Source: Blastococcus sp. URHD0036 (GTDB lineage: Bacteria; Actinomycetota; Actinomycetes; Mycobacteriales; Geodermatophilaceae). Taken from it: DNA of 64,000 bases. The notes below the pieces were generated by a model. That model saw only the letters and a program-made list of their open reading frames with translations. It did not search any database and was not told where the DNA came from. How positions within the stretch are numbered: position 1 is the stretch's first letter; the number at the start of each line of letters is the position of its first letter. Shown piece by piece: positions 25,509 through 32,663 of this stretch. The position numbers and the translations under genes are program-made. The stretch covers positions 1-64,000 of the forward strand of contig NZ_JNIK01000016.1 in the NCBI RefSeq assembly GCF_000701365.1, written 5' to 3'.

Positions 25509-26099
25509 ATGGGGGAGCCACGCTCGGCCACGACGGCGCCGGGGACCGTCGAGGCCCTCCTCTTCGACCTCGACGGGACCCTCGTGGACACCCGGGAGGC
25601 CAACTACCAGGCCTACCGCGACGCGTTCGCGGCGTCGGGACACGACCTGAGCCCCCAGCAGTTCGCCACCACGTGGGGCCGTGACTCGCGGGACTTCATC
25701 CCCGACCTGCTGCCCGGCATCGACCGCGCCGGGATCGACACGATCCGGGCCGACAAGAGCCGCCGGTACGCCGACCTGCTGGACCGCACCACGGCCAACG
25801 ACGCGCTCATCGCGTTCCTGCGGCTGGTGGCGCCGACGCACCGGACGGCGCTGGTGAGCACGGCGAAGTCGGTCAACGGCCGGCAGATCCTGGAGACCCA
25901 CGGGCTGACCCCGCTGTTCGACGTCGTCGTCTGGGGCGACGAGGTCGAGCGCAGCAAGCCCGACCCGGAGGGCTATCTCCGGGCGCTGGGGGTGCTGGGC
26001 GCCGATCCCGCCCGCAGCCTCGCCTTCGAGGACTCCGAGACCGGCCGGCAGGCCGCGCTCGCCGCCGGCATCCCCGTCCTCGAGGTGCCGCACTTCTGA
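25509..26099 (+). CDS. HAD-superfamily phosphatase (PGMB/Gph-like)
   Basis: A 196-residue HAD hydrolase with all four motifs: LLFDLDGTLVDT (nucleophile Asp and acid Asp), ALVSTAKS, KPDPEGY and FEDSETG. The alpha-helical cap lies between motifs I and II. Small-molecule phosphate esters, especially sugar phosphates, are the usual substrates. The ATG at 25509 is chosen because GGGAGG lies 6 nt upstream; an in-frame GTG at 25491 is an alternative. Its TGA shares a base with the ATG of the next gene (TGATG). In this operon it could dephosphorylate a sugar-bisphosphate intermediate of donor synthesis. Confidence 0.88.
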   Translation: MGEPRSATTAPGTVEALLFDLDGTLVDTREANYQAYRDAFAASGHDLSPQQFATTWGRDSRDFIPDLLPGIDRAGIDTIRADKSRRYADLLDRTTANDALIAFLRLVAPTHRTALVSTAKSVNGRQILETHGLTPLFDVVVWGDEVERSKPDPEGYLRALGVLGADPARSLAFEDSETGRQAALAAGIPVLEVPHF

Positions 26100-28327
26100 T
26101 GGCTCTCCCTCGCTACTCCCGCGGCCGGCTCGCACTCATCGTCGTCGCACTGGTCGCGCTCGTCGTCTTCGCCGCCCTGTGCTGGTCGGTCCTCGAGTCG
26201 ATGTGGACGCTGCTCCGCGAGAACCTGTCCGGCGGCGAGTGGGTCGTGCTCGGCGTCGCGGCGCTGGTCCAGCTCGTCGGGCACGTGCTCCGGGCGGCGC
26301 GGACGAAGGTCGTCATCGACAACGTGCGCAGGGGCAGCCTCGCCGGGCAGTTCCGGCACCTGTCCATCGGCTACCTGTTCAACGTGGTCTTCCCGTTCCG
26401 GGTCGGCGAGGTGGTCCGGTCCTACCTGATCGCCAAGACGCTGCGGATCAGCTTCCTGTACACGCTGCTGGCGGTGGTCCTGGAGCGGCTGATCGACGTC
26501 GTCCTGGTGTCCGTGGCGTTCCTCGTCTTCCTCGCCGTCATCGGCAACCCCGGCTCCGGGGTGCTCGCGCTCACGGCGGCGTCCGCGTTGGTCGTCGCGC
26601 TCGCGGCCGTCGTCGCCTTCGCGGCGTTCGTGCGGGAGAACCGCTTCCTCATGCGGATGGCCTGGCGGGCCTCCAGCTGGCTCAACACCGATCTGGAGAA
26701 CCGCGCCCGCTTCAAGCTGTGGTCGGTCATCTTCGGCTTCCAGCGCTTCTCCCGGCAGCGTCGCCAGGTGGCCCGCTACGGCGTGCTGGCCCTCGCCTCC
26801 TGGGCCTGCTACCTCGCCGCCGCCCTGTTGGTCGGTGCCGTGGTCTTCACCGGGCTGGGCGGCAGTGACGCGATCGCGGCCGCCGCCGCGCCGGCCGCTG
26901 CGGTCAGCTCCGGCGTCGGCAACGGCGAGCCCGGCGGGTACCTGGAGGACATCCAGGGCTTCCTCGACGGCAGCACCGACCTCGAGGCGACGCAGGTGAT
27001 CGTCTTCGCCGCGGCCACGTGGGTCGTCTCCAACGTGCCGGTCATGGTGGTCGCCGTCGTCGCACTGTTCGTCAACTGGGCCCGCCGCACGAGCGCCCCG
27101 CTGGCGGGCGCCGAGCTGGCGCCCTCGGACCGGTACGTGAACAAGCTCGGCCGCGACCAGGACATCTCCGGCTCGATGACGCACTTCCTGGACTCGTACT
27201 TCCAGCGCCAGCACCTGAGCACGGTGATGCACCGGCTGGAGGTCGAGGGCAACGTCAGCCTGGTCCGCTTCTTCAAGGGCGGGTCGAACGCCGTCACCCT
27301 CCTGGCGACCAACGGGTCGGGGGAGCTCTTCGTCAAGAAGATGGTGCCCACGGAGTACGCGCACCGGCTGAAGAACCAGCACGACTGGCTCGCCGAGCGT
27401 GGCGACCACGACCAGCTGGTCACGGTGCTGCGCGAGGAGCAGTCCACCGACCACTACGCCATCGACCTGGAGTACCGGCCCAGCAGCGTCCCGCTGTTCG
27501 AGTACGTGCACGAGCACCAGCTCGCGGCCGGCCAGGCGAAGATCGCCGAGGTCTGGGACTACATGTACTCGCGCGTCTACCAGATCGGGGCGCTCGAGCA
27601 CCGGCCGGACGTCCGCGACGAGTACGTCACCGAGCGGTTCGTCCTCCGGGTGCGGACCGCCGCGGAGTCCCACCCCGCGCTCGCCGAGGCGCTCAAGGGC
27701 GACCGGATCGAGGTCAACGGGATCGAGCTGGACAACTTCGACCGCGTCCTCGCCCGCATCCAGGCCCACCCCGACGCGTGGGAGGACCTCGCGACGTTCC
27801 GCTCGTCGTCCAACATCCACGGCGACCTCACGGTGGACAACATCCTCGTGGACCTGCCCACCGACCGGGTCCTGGTCATCGACCCCTCCGACGACAACCA
27901 GATCCGCGGGCCGGTGATCGACTTCGCCCGGCACATGCAGTCGCTGCTCTACGGCTACGAGTTCCTCAACGACGACGAGGACCCGGTCCTGCTGGGCGAG
28001 TCCGAGGGCGGCGTCCCGGAGATCACCTACCGCGACGCCCGCTCGGCGCGCTACGCCGAGCTGGCCGACTTCGTGTCCACCGAGATCATGCCGCGCCGGC
28101 TGCTGCCCTCGGAGCAGCGCGCGGTGCTGTTCCACGTCGGGCTCTTCTACGGCCGGATGCTGACCCACCGGGTGGCGATCAACTCCGGCACGGTGCTCAA
28201 GTACTACGGCGCCTGCATCCAGGCGCTGAACCGCTTCCTGGACCAGTACGAGCTCCCCGCCGTCGCGGTCCAGGACGACGACGTCTTCGGCGACGCGCCG
28301 GTGGACGAGGAGGTCCTCGTACGGTGA
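26099..28327 (+). CDS. Fusion: LPG-synthase-TM/flippase-like domain + APH-fold kinase domain
   Basis: A 742-residue two-part protein. Residues 1-345 form a UPF0104/lysylphosphatidylglycerol-synthase-TM region with about 7-8 helices; VFPFRVGEVVRSYLIAK is the typical conserved loop. An Ala/Gly/Asp-rich insert (about 262-300) precedes the last helix. Residues 350-720 resemble an aminoglycoside/choline-kinase fold: a Lys pair in LFVKKMVP, the catalytic loop NIHGDLTVDN (His574, Asp576, Asn581) and the metal motif VIDPSDD (Asp595). The kinase would phosphorylate a small alcohol, sugar or lipid at the membrane while the N-terminal part may move a lipid. Coupling to HAD, GT2 and nucleotidyltransferase genes suggests donor synthesis. 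The substrate is unknown. Confidence 0.78.
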   Translation: MALPRYSRGRLALIVVALVALVVFAALCWSVLESMWTLLRENLSGGEWVVLGVAALVQLVGHVLRAARTKVVIDNVRRGSLAGQFRHLSIGYLFNVVFPFRVGEVVRSYLIAKTLRISFLYTLLAVVLERLIDVVLVSVAFLVFLAVIGNPGSGVLALTAASALVVALAAVVAFAAFVRENRFLMRMAWRASSWLNTDLENRARFKLWSVIFGFQRFSRQRRQVARYGVLALASWACYLAAALLVGAVVFTGLGGSDAIAAAAAPAAAVSSGVGNGEPGGYLEDIQGFLDGSTDLEATQVIVFAAATWVVSNVPVMVVAVVALFVNWARRTSAPLAGAELAPSDRYVNKLGRDQDISGSMTHFLDSYFQRQHLSTVMHRLEVEGNVSLVRFFKGGSNAVTLLATNGSGELFVKKMVPTEYAHRLKNQHDWLAERGDHDQLVTVLREEQSTDHYAIDLEYRPSSVPLFEYVHEHQLAAGQAKIAEVWDYMYSRVYQIGALEHRPDVRDEYVTERFVLRVRTAAESHPALAEALKGDRIEVNGIELDNFDRVLARIQAHPDAWEDLATFRSSSNIHGDLTVDNILVDLPTDRVLVIDPSDDNQIRGPVIDFARHMQSLLYGYEFLNDDEDPVLLGESEGGVPEITYRDARSARYAELADFVSTEIMPRRLLPSEQRAVLFHVGLFYGRMLTHRVAINSGTVLKYYGACIQALNRFLDQYELPAVAVQDDDVFGDAPVDEEVLVR

Positions 28328-29106
28328 ACGCGGTCCCGCAGAAGGTGGTCGTCGCCATCCCGGCGTACAACTGCGCACCCCAGATCGGCCGGGTCCTCGA
28401 CGAGATCCCCGACGAGGTGGCCGCCCGGGTCCAGGAGATCTGGGTGATCGACAACCGCAGCACCGACGACACCCTCGAGCGGGCCCTGGAGTACCAGCGC
28501 TCGGGCCGGCTGCCGAACCTCCGGGTGTTCCGGAACCGGCAGAACAACAGCCTCGGCGGCACGCACAAGGTGGCCTTCGAGCACGCCCGGGCCGCGGGGA
28601 TGACCCACGTGGTGATCCTGCACGGGGACAACCAGGCCAAGAGCGACGAGCTCGCGCTGCTGCTGGACCACGCGCAGGCCCATCCGGAGACGCAGACCGT
28701 GCTCGGCTCACGGTTCAGCCGGCACTCCCAGCTGGCCGGTTACGACGCGAAGCGGGTCTGGGGCAACCGGGTGCTCAACGGCGTCTACAGCGTCGTGACG
28801 CTGCGCTCGCTGCAGGACCTCGGCTCCGGGCTGAACCTCTTCGCACTGCGCGACCTGGACCCGGCGACGTACCTGCGGTTCGCGAACCAGCTGACGTTCA
28901 ACTACGAGCTCATCCTCGACCTGGTCCGCCGGAAGGTGCGCTTCGCCTACCTCCCGATCTCCTGGCGGGAGGAGGACCAGGTGTCCAACGCCCGGAACTG
29001 GAACATCTTCCGGACGGCGCTGCGCAACCTCGCCCTCTGGCGCCTGGGCCGGCCGACGTCGCAGCCGGCGACCGACCGCGACTACGAGTGGGACGAGGTC
29101 CGCTGA
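28324..29106 (+). CDS. Family 2 glycosyltransferase, polyprenyl-phosphate type (GtrB/DPM-like)
   Basis: A 260-residue GT-A-fold family 2 glycosyltransferase without C-terminal helices. Motifs in order are AIPAYNCAPQIG, VIDNRSTDDT, LHGDNQAKSDEL (nucleotide-sugar/metal site, DxD-like GDN) and a C-terminal PISWREEDQVSN stretch that in DPM1/ArnC/GtrB relatives borders the active site. The likely reaction is transfer of a sugar from an NDP donor to polyprenyl phosphate on the cytosolic face. Its GTG overlaps the stop of the flippase-kinase gene (GTGA) and its TGA overlaps the following ATG. With GtrA (24998) and the YfhO-like GT-C (22572) it completes a three-component set. Confidence 0.85.
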   Translation: MNAVPQKVVVAIPAYNCAPQIGRVLDEIPDEVAARVQEIWVIDNRSTDDTLERALEYQRSGRLPNLRVFRNRQNNSLGGTHKVAFEHARAAGMTHVVILHGDNQAKSDELALLLDHAQAHPETQTVLGSRFSRHSQLAGYDAKRVWGNRVLNGVYSVVTLRSLQDLGSGLNLFALRDLDPATYLRFANQLTFNYELILDLVRRKVRFAYLPISWREEDQVSNARNWNIFRTALRNLALWRLGRPTSQPATDRDYEWDEVR

Positions 29107-29846
29107 TGGCCACCCTGCAGGTGCTCATGCCGATGGGGGGTCTGGGCACGCGTTTCCGCAAGGTCGGCATCAGCACGCCCAAGCCGCTCATCGAGGTCGA
29201 CGGCGGTCCGATGTTCCAGCGCGCGCTGCGCTCGTTCGACCCCTGGGTGGGGGAGAAGACGGTGACCGTCGTGGTCCGCGCCGACGACGACGCCGAGCAC
29301 GGGCTGGCCGACCGGGTGCTGGCCGCCCAGCCCGACGCCCGCATCGTGCTGCTGGACCACGACACCCGGGGTGCGGTGGAGACCTGCCTCGTGGCCCGCG
29401 AGGCCCTCGACCCGGACCAGCCGCTGGTCATCATCGACTGCGACATCGCCTTCGACAGCGCCGAGTACTTCCGGGTGCTGGCCGACGCCGTGGCGCAGGA
29501 GAGCCTCGACGGGCTGCTGCTGTCGTTCTCCTCGGTGCTGCCCCGCTACAGCTTCGCCGAGGTGGGCGCGGACGGCCTCGTCGTCCGCACCGCCGAGAAG
29601 CAGGCGATCTCCTCCGACGCGCTCATGGGCGTCTACTCGTTCACCACGGCGCGGGTCTTTCTCGACGCCGCCGACCGGCTGATGGCCCGGCAGATCGACG
29701 CCGCCATGCCCGAGTACTACGTGTCGCTGGTGTTCAACGAGCTCATCTCGTCGGGCCGGCGCGTGGGCCTGGTCCGCGGGGACTTCTACTGCTTCGGCAC
29801 GCCCGAGGAGCTGGCCGCCTACCAGGCCACCGGCCTGCCGGTCTGA
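29106..29846 (+). CDS. Sugar nucleotidyltransferase
   Basis: A 246-residue single-domain nucleotidyltransferase that activates a sugar-1-phosphate (or related alcohol phosphate) to an NDP form. The N-terminal signature MPMGGLGTRFRKVG is followed by TPKPLIEVDGGPM, and IIDCDIAF supplies the metal-binding Asp; GDFYCFGTPEEL closes the fold. It lacks the C-terminal beta-helix of GlmU or GlgC-type enzymes, resembling short HddC/RmlA-like proteins. Nucleotide and sugar specificity cannot be read. It is the last gene of the coupled operon 22572-29846 and would produce the donor for the GT2 just upstream. Confidence 0.87.
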   Translation: MATLQVLMPMGGLGTRFRKVGISTPKPLIEVDGGPMFQRALRSFDPWVGEKTVTVVVRADDDAEHGLADRVLAAQPDARIVLLDHDTRGAVETCLVAREALDPDQPLVIIDCDIAFDSAEYFRVLADAVAQESLDGLLLSFSSVLPRYSFAEVGADGLVVRTAEKQAISSDALMGVYSFTTARVFLDAADRLMARQIDAAMPEYYVSLVFNELISSGRRVGLVRGDFYCFGTPEELAAYQATGLPV

Positions 29847-29975
29847 CCACTGGACCGTGGGGGCCTAGCGTCTCTGGGTGCTGCCGGGAGGAACGGGGGT
29901 TCGAGCTGAGGCGTCAGTGACACATGGTGTTTGCTTCGTTACGGACCGGTCCGGAAGATGCCACGATGGCAGGCG

Positions 29976-32174
29976 ATGGACACGACGACGAGGCCCATGC
30001 CCCCCGTGGCACAGCCGGCCATCGACACCTCCCGCGCCTCCCGCCTGGTTGCGACGCCGCCCCTGCCGCCTCGGCCGCGACTGGCCGCGTCGAAGCCGGG
30101 GACCGGCCACCACCCGCAGCGGCACGACATCCAGGGGCTCCGAGCCCTGGCGGTGCTGCTCGTGGTCGCTTATCACCTCCAGCCCGACCGGTTGCCGGGT
30201 GGCTTCGTCGGCGTGGATGTCTTCTTCGTGATCTCGGGCTACCTGATCGTCGGGTCGCTGTCGCGTGAGGCGATCAAGACGCAAACGATCCGACTCGGCC
30301 AGTTCTACGCCCGTCGTGTCCGGCGGTTGCTGCCGGCGGCGACGGTCGTCCTGCTGGCGGTCGTCGTAGCGACGGTGCTCCTCATGCCCGTCAGTCGGTG
30401 GCGGGCGACGGCGCTGGACGTCATCACCTCCGCGTTGCAGGTCCAGAACTGGGCCTTAGCGTTTGGTGCCGGCAGCTACGCCGAGGCCACAGCCGCAGTC
30501 TCCTCCGTCCAGCACTTCTGGTCGCTCGCCGTGGAGGAGCAGTTCTATCTATTCGTCCCGGTGCTCCTGCTTGGCACGGTTGCCGCGGCGACCCGGCTAC
30601 GTCGTGACCCGCAGGTAGCGATCGTCTGGGTGCTGTCCGGCGTCGCGCTGCTGTCCTTCGTGCACTCGATCACCTATTCGGCCAGTAACCACGACGTCGC
30701 GTACTTCGCGACGACAACCCGGATCTGGGAGCTGGCCATTGGCGGGCTCGCGGCGGTGGGCGTCCTCAGGGCGCCCGGGCGTCAGTCTGTGCGTTGGGCT
30801 GCGGGGTGGGCCGGCGTCCTCGCCATTGGCGCCTCGGCGCTCCTGCTGAACACGACGATGGCCTTCCCCGGCTGGCTGGCTGCGATTCCGGTGCTCGGCA
30901 CGCTGGCGGTGGTGTGGATGCCGCACTCGCCGGTCGACTCCACGCGTCCGGGCGACTTCTGGCACCGCGTGAGCGTGACGGCCCTGCTCGGGCTGCGTCC
31001 CGCGCGCTTCATTGGGGACGTCTCCTACTCGATGTACCTCTGGCACTGGCCGGTCATTGTCTTCTTCATCCATCTGAGCGGCCACGAGCCCACCGCCGTG
31101 GAGGGAGTCGCCCTTGTCGCGGTGCTCATCGCGTTCTCGTGGGCCTCGACGCAATTCATCGAGGCCCCGTTCCGCTCTGCCCGACCGCGACCGGGGCGTA
31201 GGGAGCGGTCCAGCGGTTCACGTTCCGCGGCCCTGCTGGCCGGCGGCCTCGTAGCCACGTCGGTCGTCGTAGCCGCCGTCCCGCTGGCCTACGTCTCGAT
31301 CCGGGCGGCTTCCGCTTCAACCGCCGGCCTGGACGCCGACCACCCCGGTGGCCGGGACGAGCTCCCCGAGGACCTTCCCGCCTTCTCTGAAGGCGTCGAG
31401 GTTGTGCCGGACCCGATCGTGGCCGCCGATGACCGCTCCATCACCATGTCCGGCGTCTGCGACAGTTACGAGCCCGGGGTGACTGATCCGGCGGCCTGCA
31501 CGTTCGGCGACGTCGACAGCGACCAGGTCGTGGTCCTGGTGGGGGACTCGCACGCCAGCCAGTTCAGCACCGTCCTGGCCGACGCCGGCTCCGACTATGG
31601 CTGGCGCGTCCAGGCCATGGTCCGGGCTGGCTGCCCGTTCAACGCCTCACCGCTGGTGGTCGATGGCGCGCGTCCCACGGGCTGCGTCGATGCCGATGCG
31701 CGCATCCTCGACGAGGTCTTGGACCTGAACCCCGACGTCGTGGTGACCTCGGCGATGACCCCGCGGGGCTACGCGGACGCGCTTGGCTGGACATGGGACG
31801 ACACCGGCGAACTGGTGGAGGGCTACCGCTCTCTGTGGCAGCCGATCGTCGACGCCGGTATCCGCTTGGTCGTGATCCGGGACGTGCCATTCCCGACCTA
31901 CGACGGGCCCGACTGCGTTGCTGAGCACGGTCCCGAGAGCACCGAGTGCTCGATGACCCGGGCGGAGGCCCTGCCCGAGGGCAGCGACCCGCTCCTGCTG
32001 GCGGCTGAGGGGATGGACGGCGTCTCGGTGGTCGACCTCAGCGACCACCTGTGCAACGACCGGGTGTGCCCGGGGGTCGTCGGGAACGTCTTGGTCTACA
32101 GAGACAACCACCTCACCGACACGTTCGCCCGCAGCCTCGGACCGGTGCTCAGTACCGAGATCGGCCTCATCTAA
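29976..32174 (+). CDS. OafA-type acyltransferase-3 with C-terminal SGNH domain
   Basis: A 732-residue membrane O-acyltransferase. The N-terminal acyltransferase-3 domain (about 10 helices) starts with DIQGLRALAVLLVVAYH and FVGVDVFFVISGYLI, which carry the conserved Arg/His. HFWSLAVEEQFYLFVP and MYLWHWPVIV follow. The extracytoplasmic C-terminal SGNH domain has VVLVGDSHASQF (Ser nucleophile) and DNHLTDTF (Asp/His). Such enzymes O-acetylate or succinylate wall polysaccharides. The start is uncertain: ATGs at 29958, 29976 and 29997 are in frame and 29976 is chosen as the best compromise. Codon use is visibly less GC3-rich than in neighbours (for example tta, cta, aca, att), suggesting transfer. 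Confidence 0.88.
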   Translation: MDTTTRPMPPVAQPAIDTSRASRLVATPPLPPRPRLAASKPGTGHHPQRHDIQGLRALAVLLVVAYHLQPDRLPGGFVGVDVFFVISGYLIVGSLSREAIKTQTIRLGQFYARRVRRLLPAATVVLLAVVVATVLLMPVSRWRATALDVITSALQVQNWALAFGAGSYAEATAAVSSVQHFWSLAVEEQFYLFVPVLLLGTVAAATRLRRDPQVAIVWVLSGVALLSFVHSITYSASNHDVAYFATTTRIWELAIGGLAAVGVLRAPGRQSVRWAAGWAGVLAIGASALLLNTTMAFPGWLAAIPVLGTLAVVWMPHSPVDSTRPGDFWHRVSVTALLGLRPARFIGDVSYSMYLWHWPVIVFFIHLSGHEPTAVEGVALVAVLIAFSWASTQFIEAPFRSARPRPGRRERSSGSRSAALLAGGLVATSVVVAAVPLAYVSIRAASASTAGLDADHPGGRDELPEDLPAFSEGVEVVPDPIVAADDRSITMSGVCDSYEPGVTDPAACTFGDVDSDQVVVLVGDSHASQFSTVLADAGSDYGWRVQAMVRAGCPFNASPLVVDGARPTGCVDADARILDEVLDLNPDVVVTSAMTPRGYADALGWTWDDTGELVEGYRSLWQPIVDAGIRLVVIRDVPFPTYDGPDCVAEHGPESTECSMTRAEALPEGSDPLLLAAEGMDGVSVVDLSDHLCNDRVCPGVVGNVLVYRDNHLTDTFARSLGPVLSTEIGLI

Positions 32175-32663
32175 CCCGTGGCTCCATTGACGAGCCGTCC
32201 CCACGTCCGGCCCGCGTCGGGATGGCTGGCCTGATCGGGGGGACACCGGCCTGCGACCGTTGGCCGGCCCCTGAGTCGACGCCCCGACATCTCGCCCGGT
32301 GCGGCCGACCGGCACAGGTGGTTACGGCTCGTCCGAATATGCCTCGTGTCCCGAGGACATCGCGGCTCGCGGGTCGAAGCCCTTGCCCACCGCGCCGATC
32401 GGCCGGCGACCGGCTGGCGAGGGCTGCCGCCTCGTCCCCGCCGACGTACTTTGCGCCGGCCATCGCCACGCCCTCGTGACCAAGCCCATCCGGCAATGGG
32501 CGGGCTCCCGAGCCCGGTGGGATAGGCGCGACGCATGGGGCGAGGTCGACATGTTGACACGCGTTCCTCGACTCAAGATCCGGCCGGTGGTTGCCGATGC
32601 TGCCCTTGGAGAGATGTGCCCTTTGCAGGGCACGCCGCCCACGATCCACCGGAGGACCCCCTC
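32175..32663. other. 489-bp non-coding stretch upstream of the LGFP amidase
   Basis: No open frame here looks like a protein. Base composition is less GC-skewed than in neighbouring genes, like the oafA gene before it. It holds a small perfect hairpin (GTGCCC at 32616-32621 with GGGCAC at 32628-32633) 31 bp before the amidase start, a TTGACA hexamer at 32554-32559 without a well-spaced -10, and the ribosome-binding site GGAGGA at 32651-32656. It could be a long regulated leader, but I recognise no known riboswitch. Confidence 0.5.

Noticed and set aside
29878-30231. GTG at 29878 lying 6 nt after TAGCGT, opening a 117-codon frame
   Set aside because: The geometry mimics a leaderless start, but the frame overlaps the acyltransferase gene and becomes Arg/Pro/Ser-rich shadow sequence without any domain.
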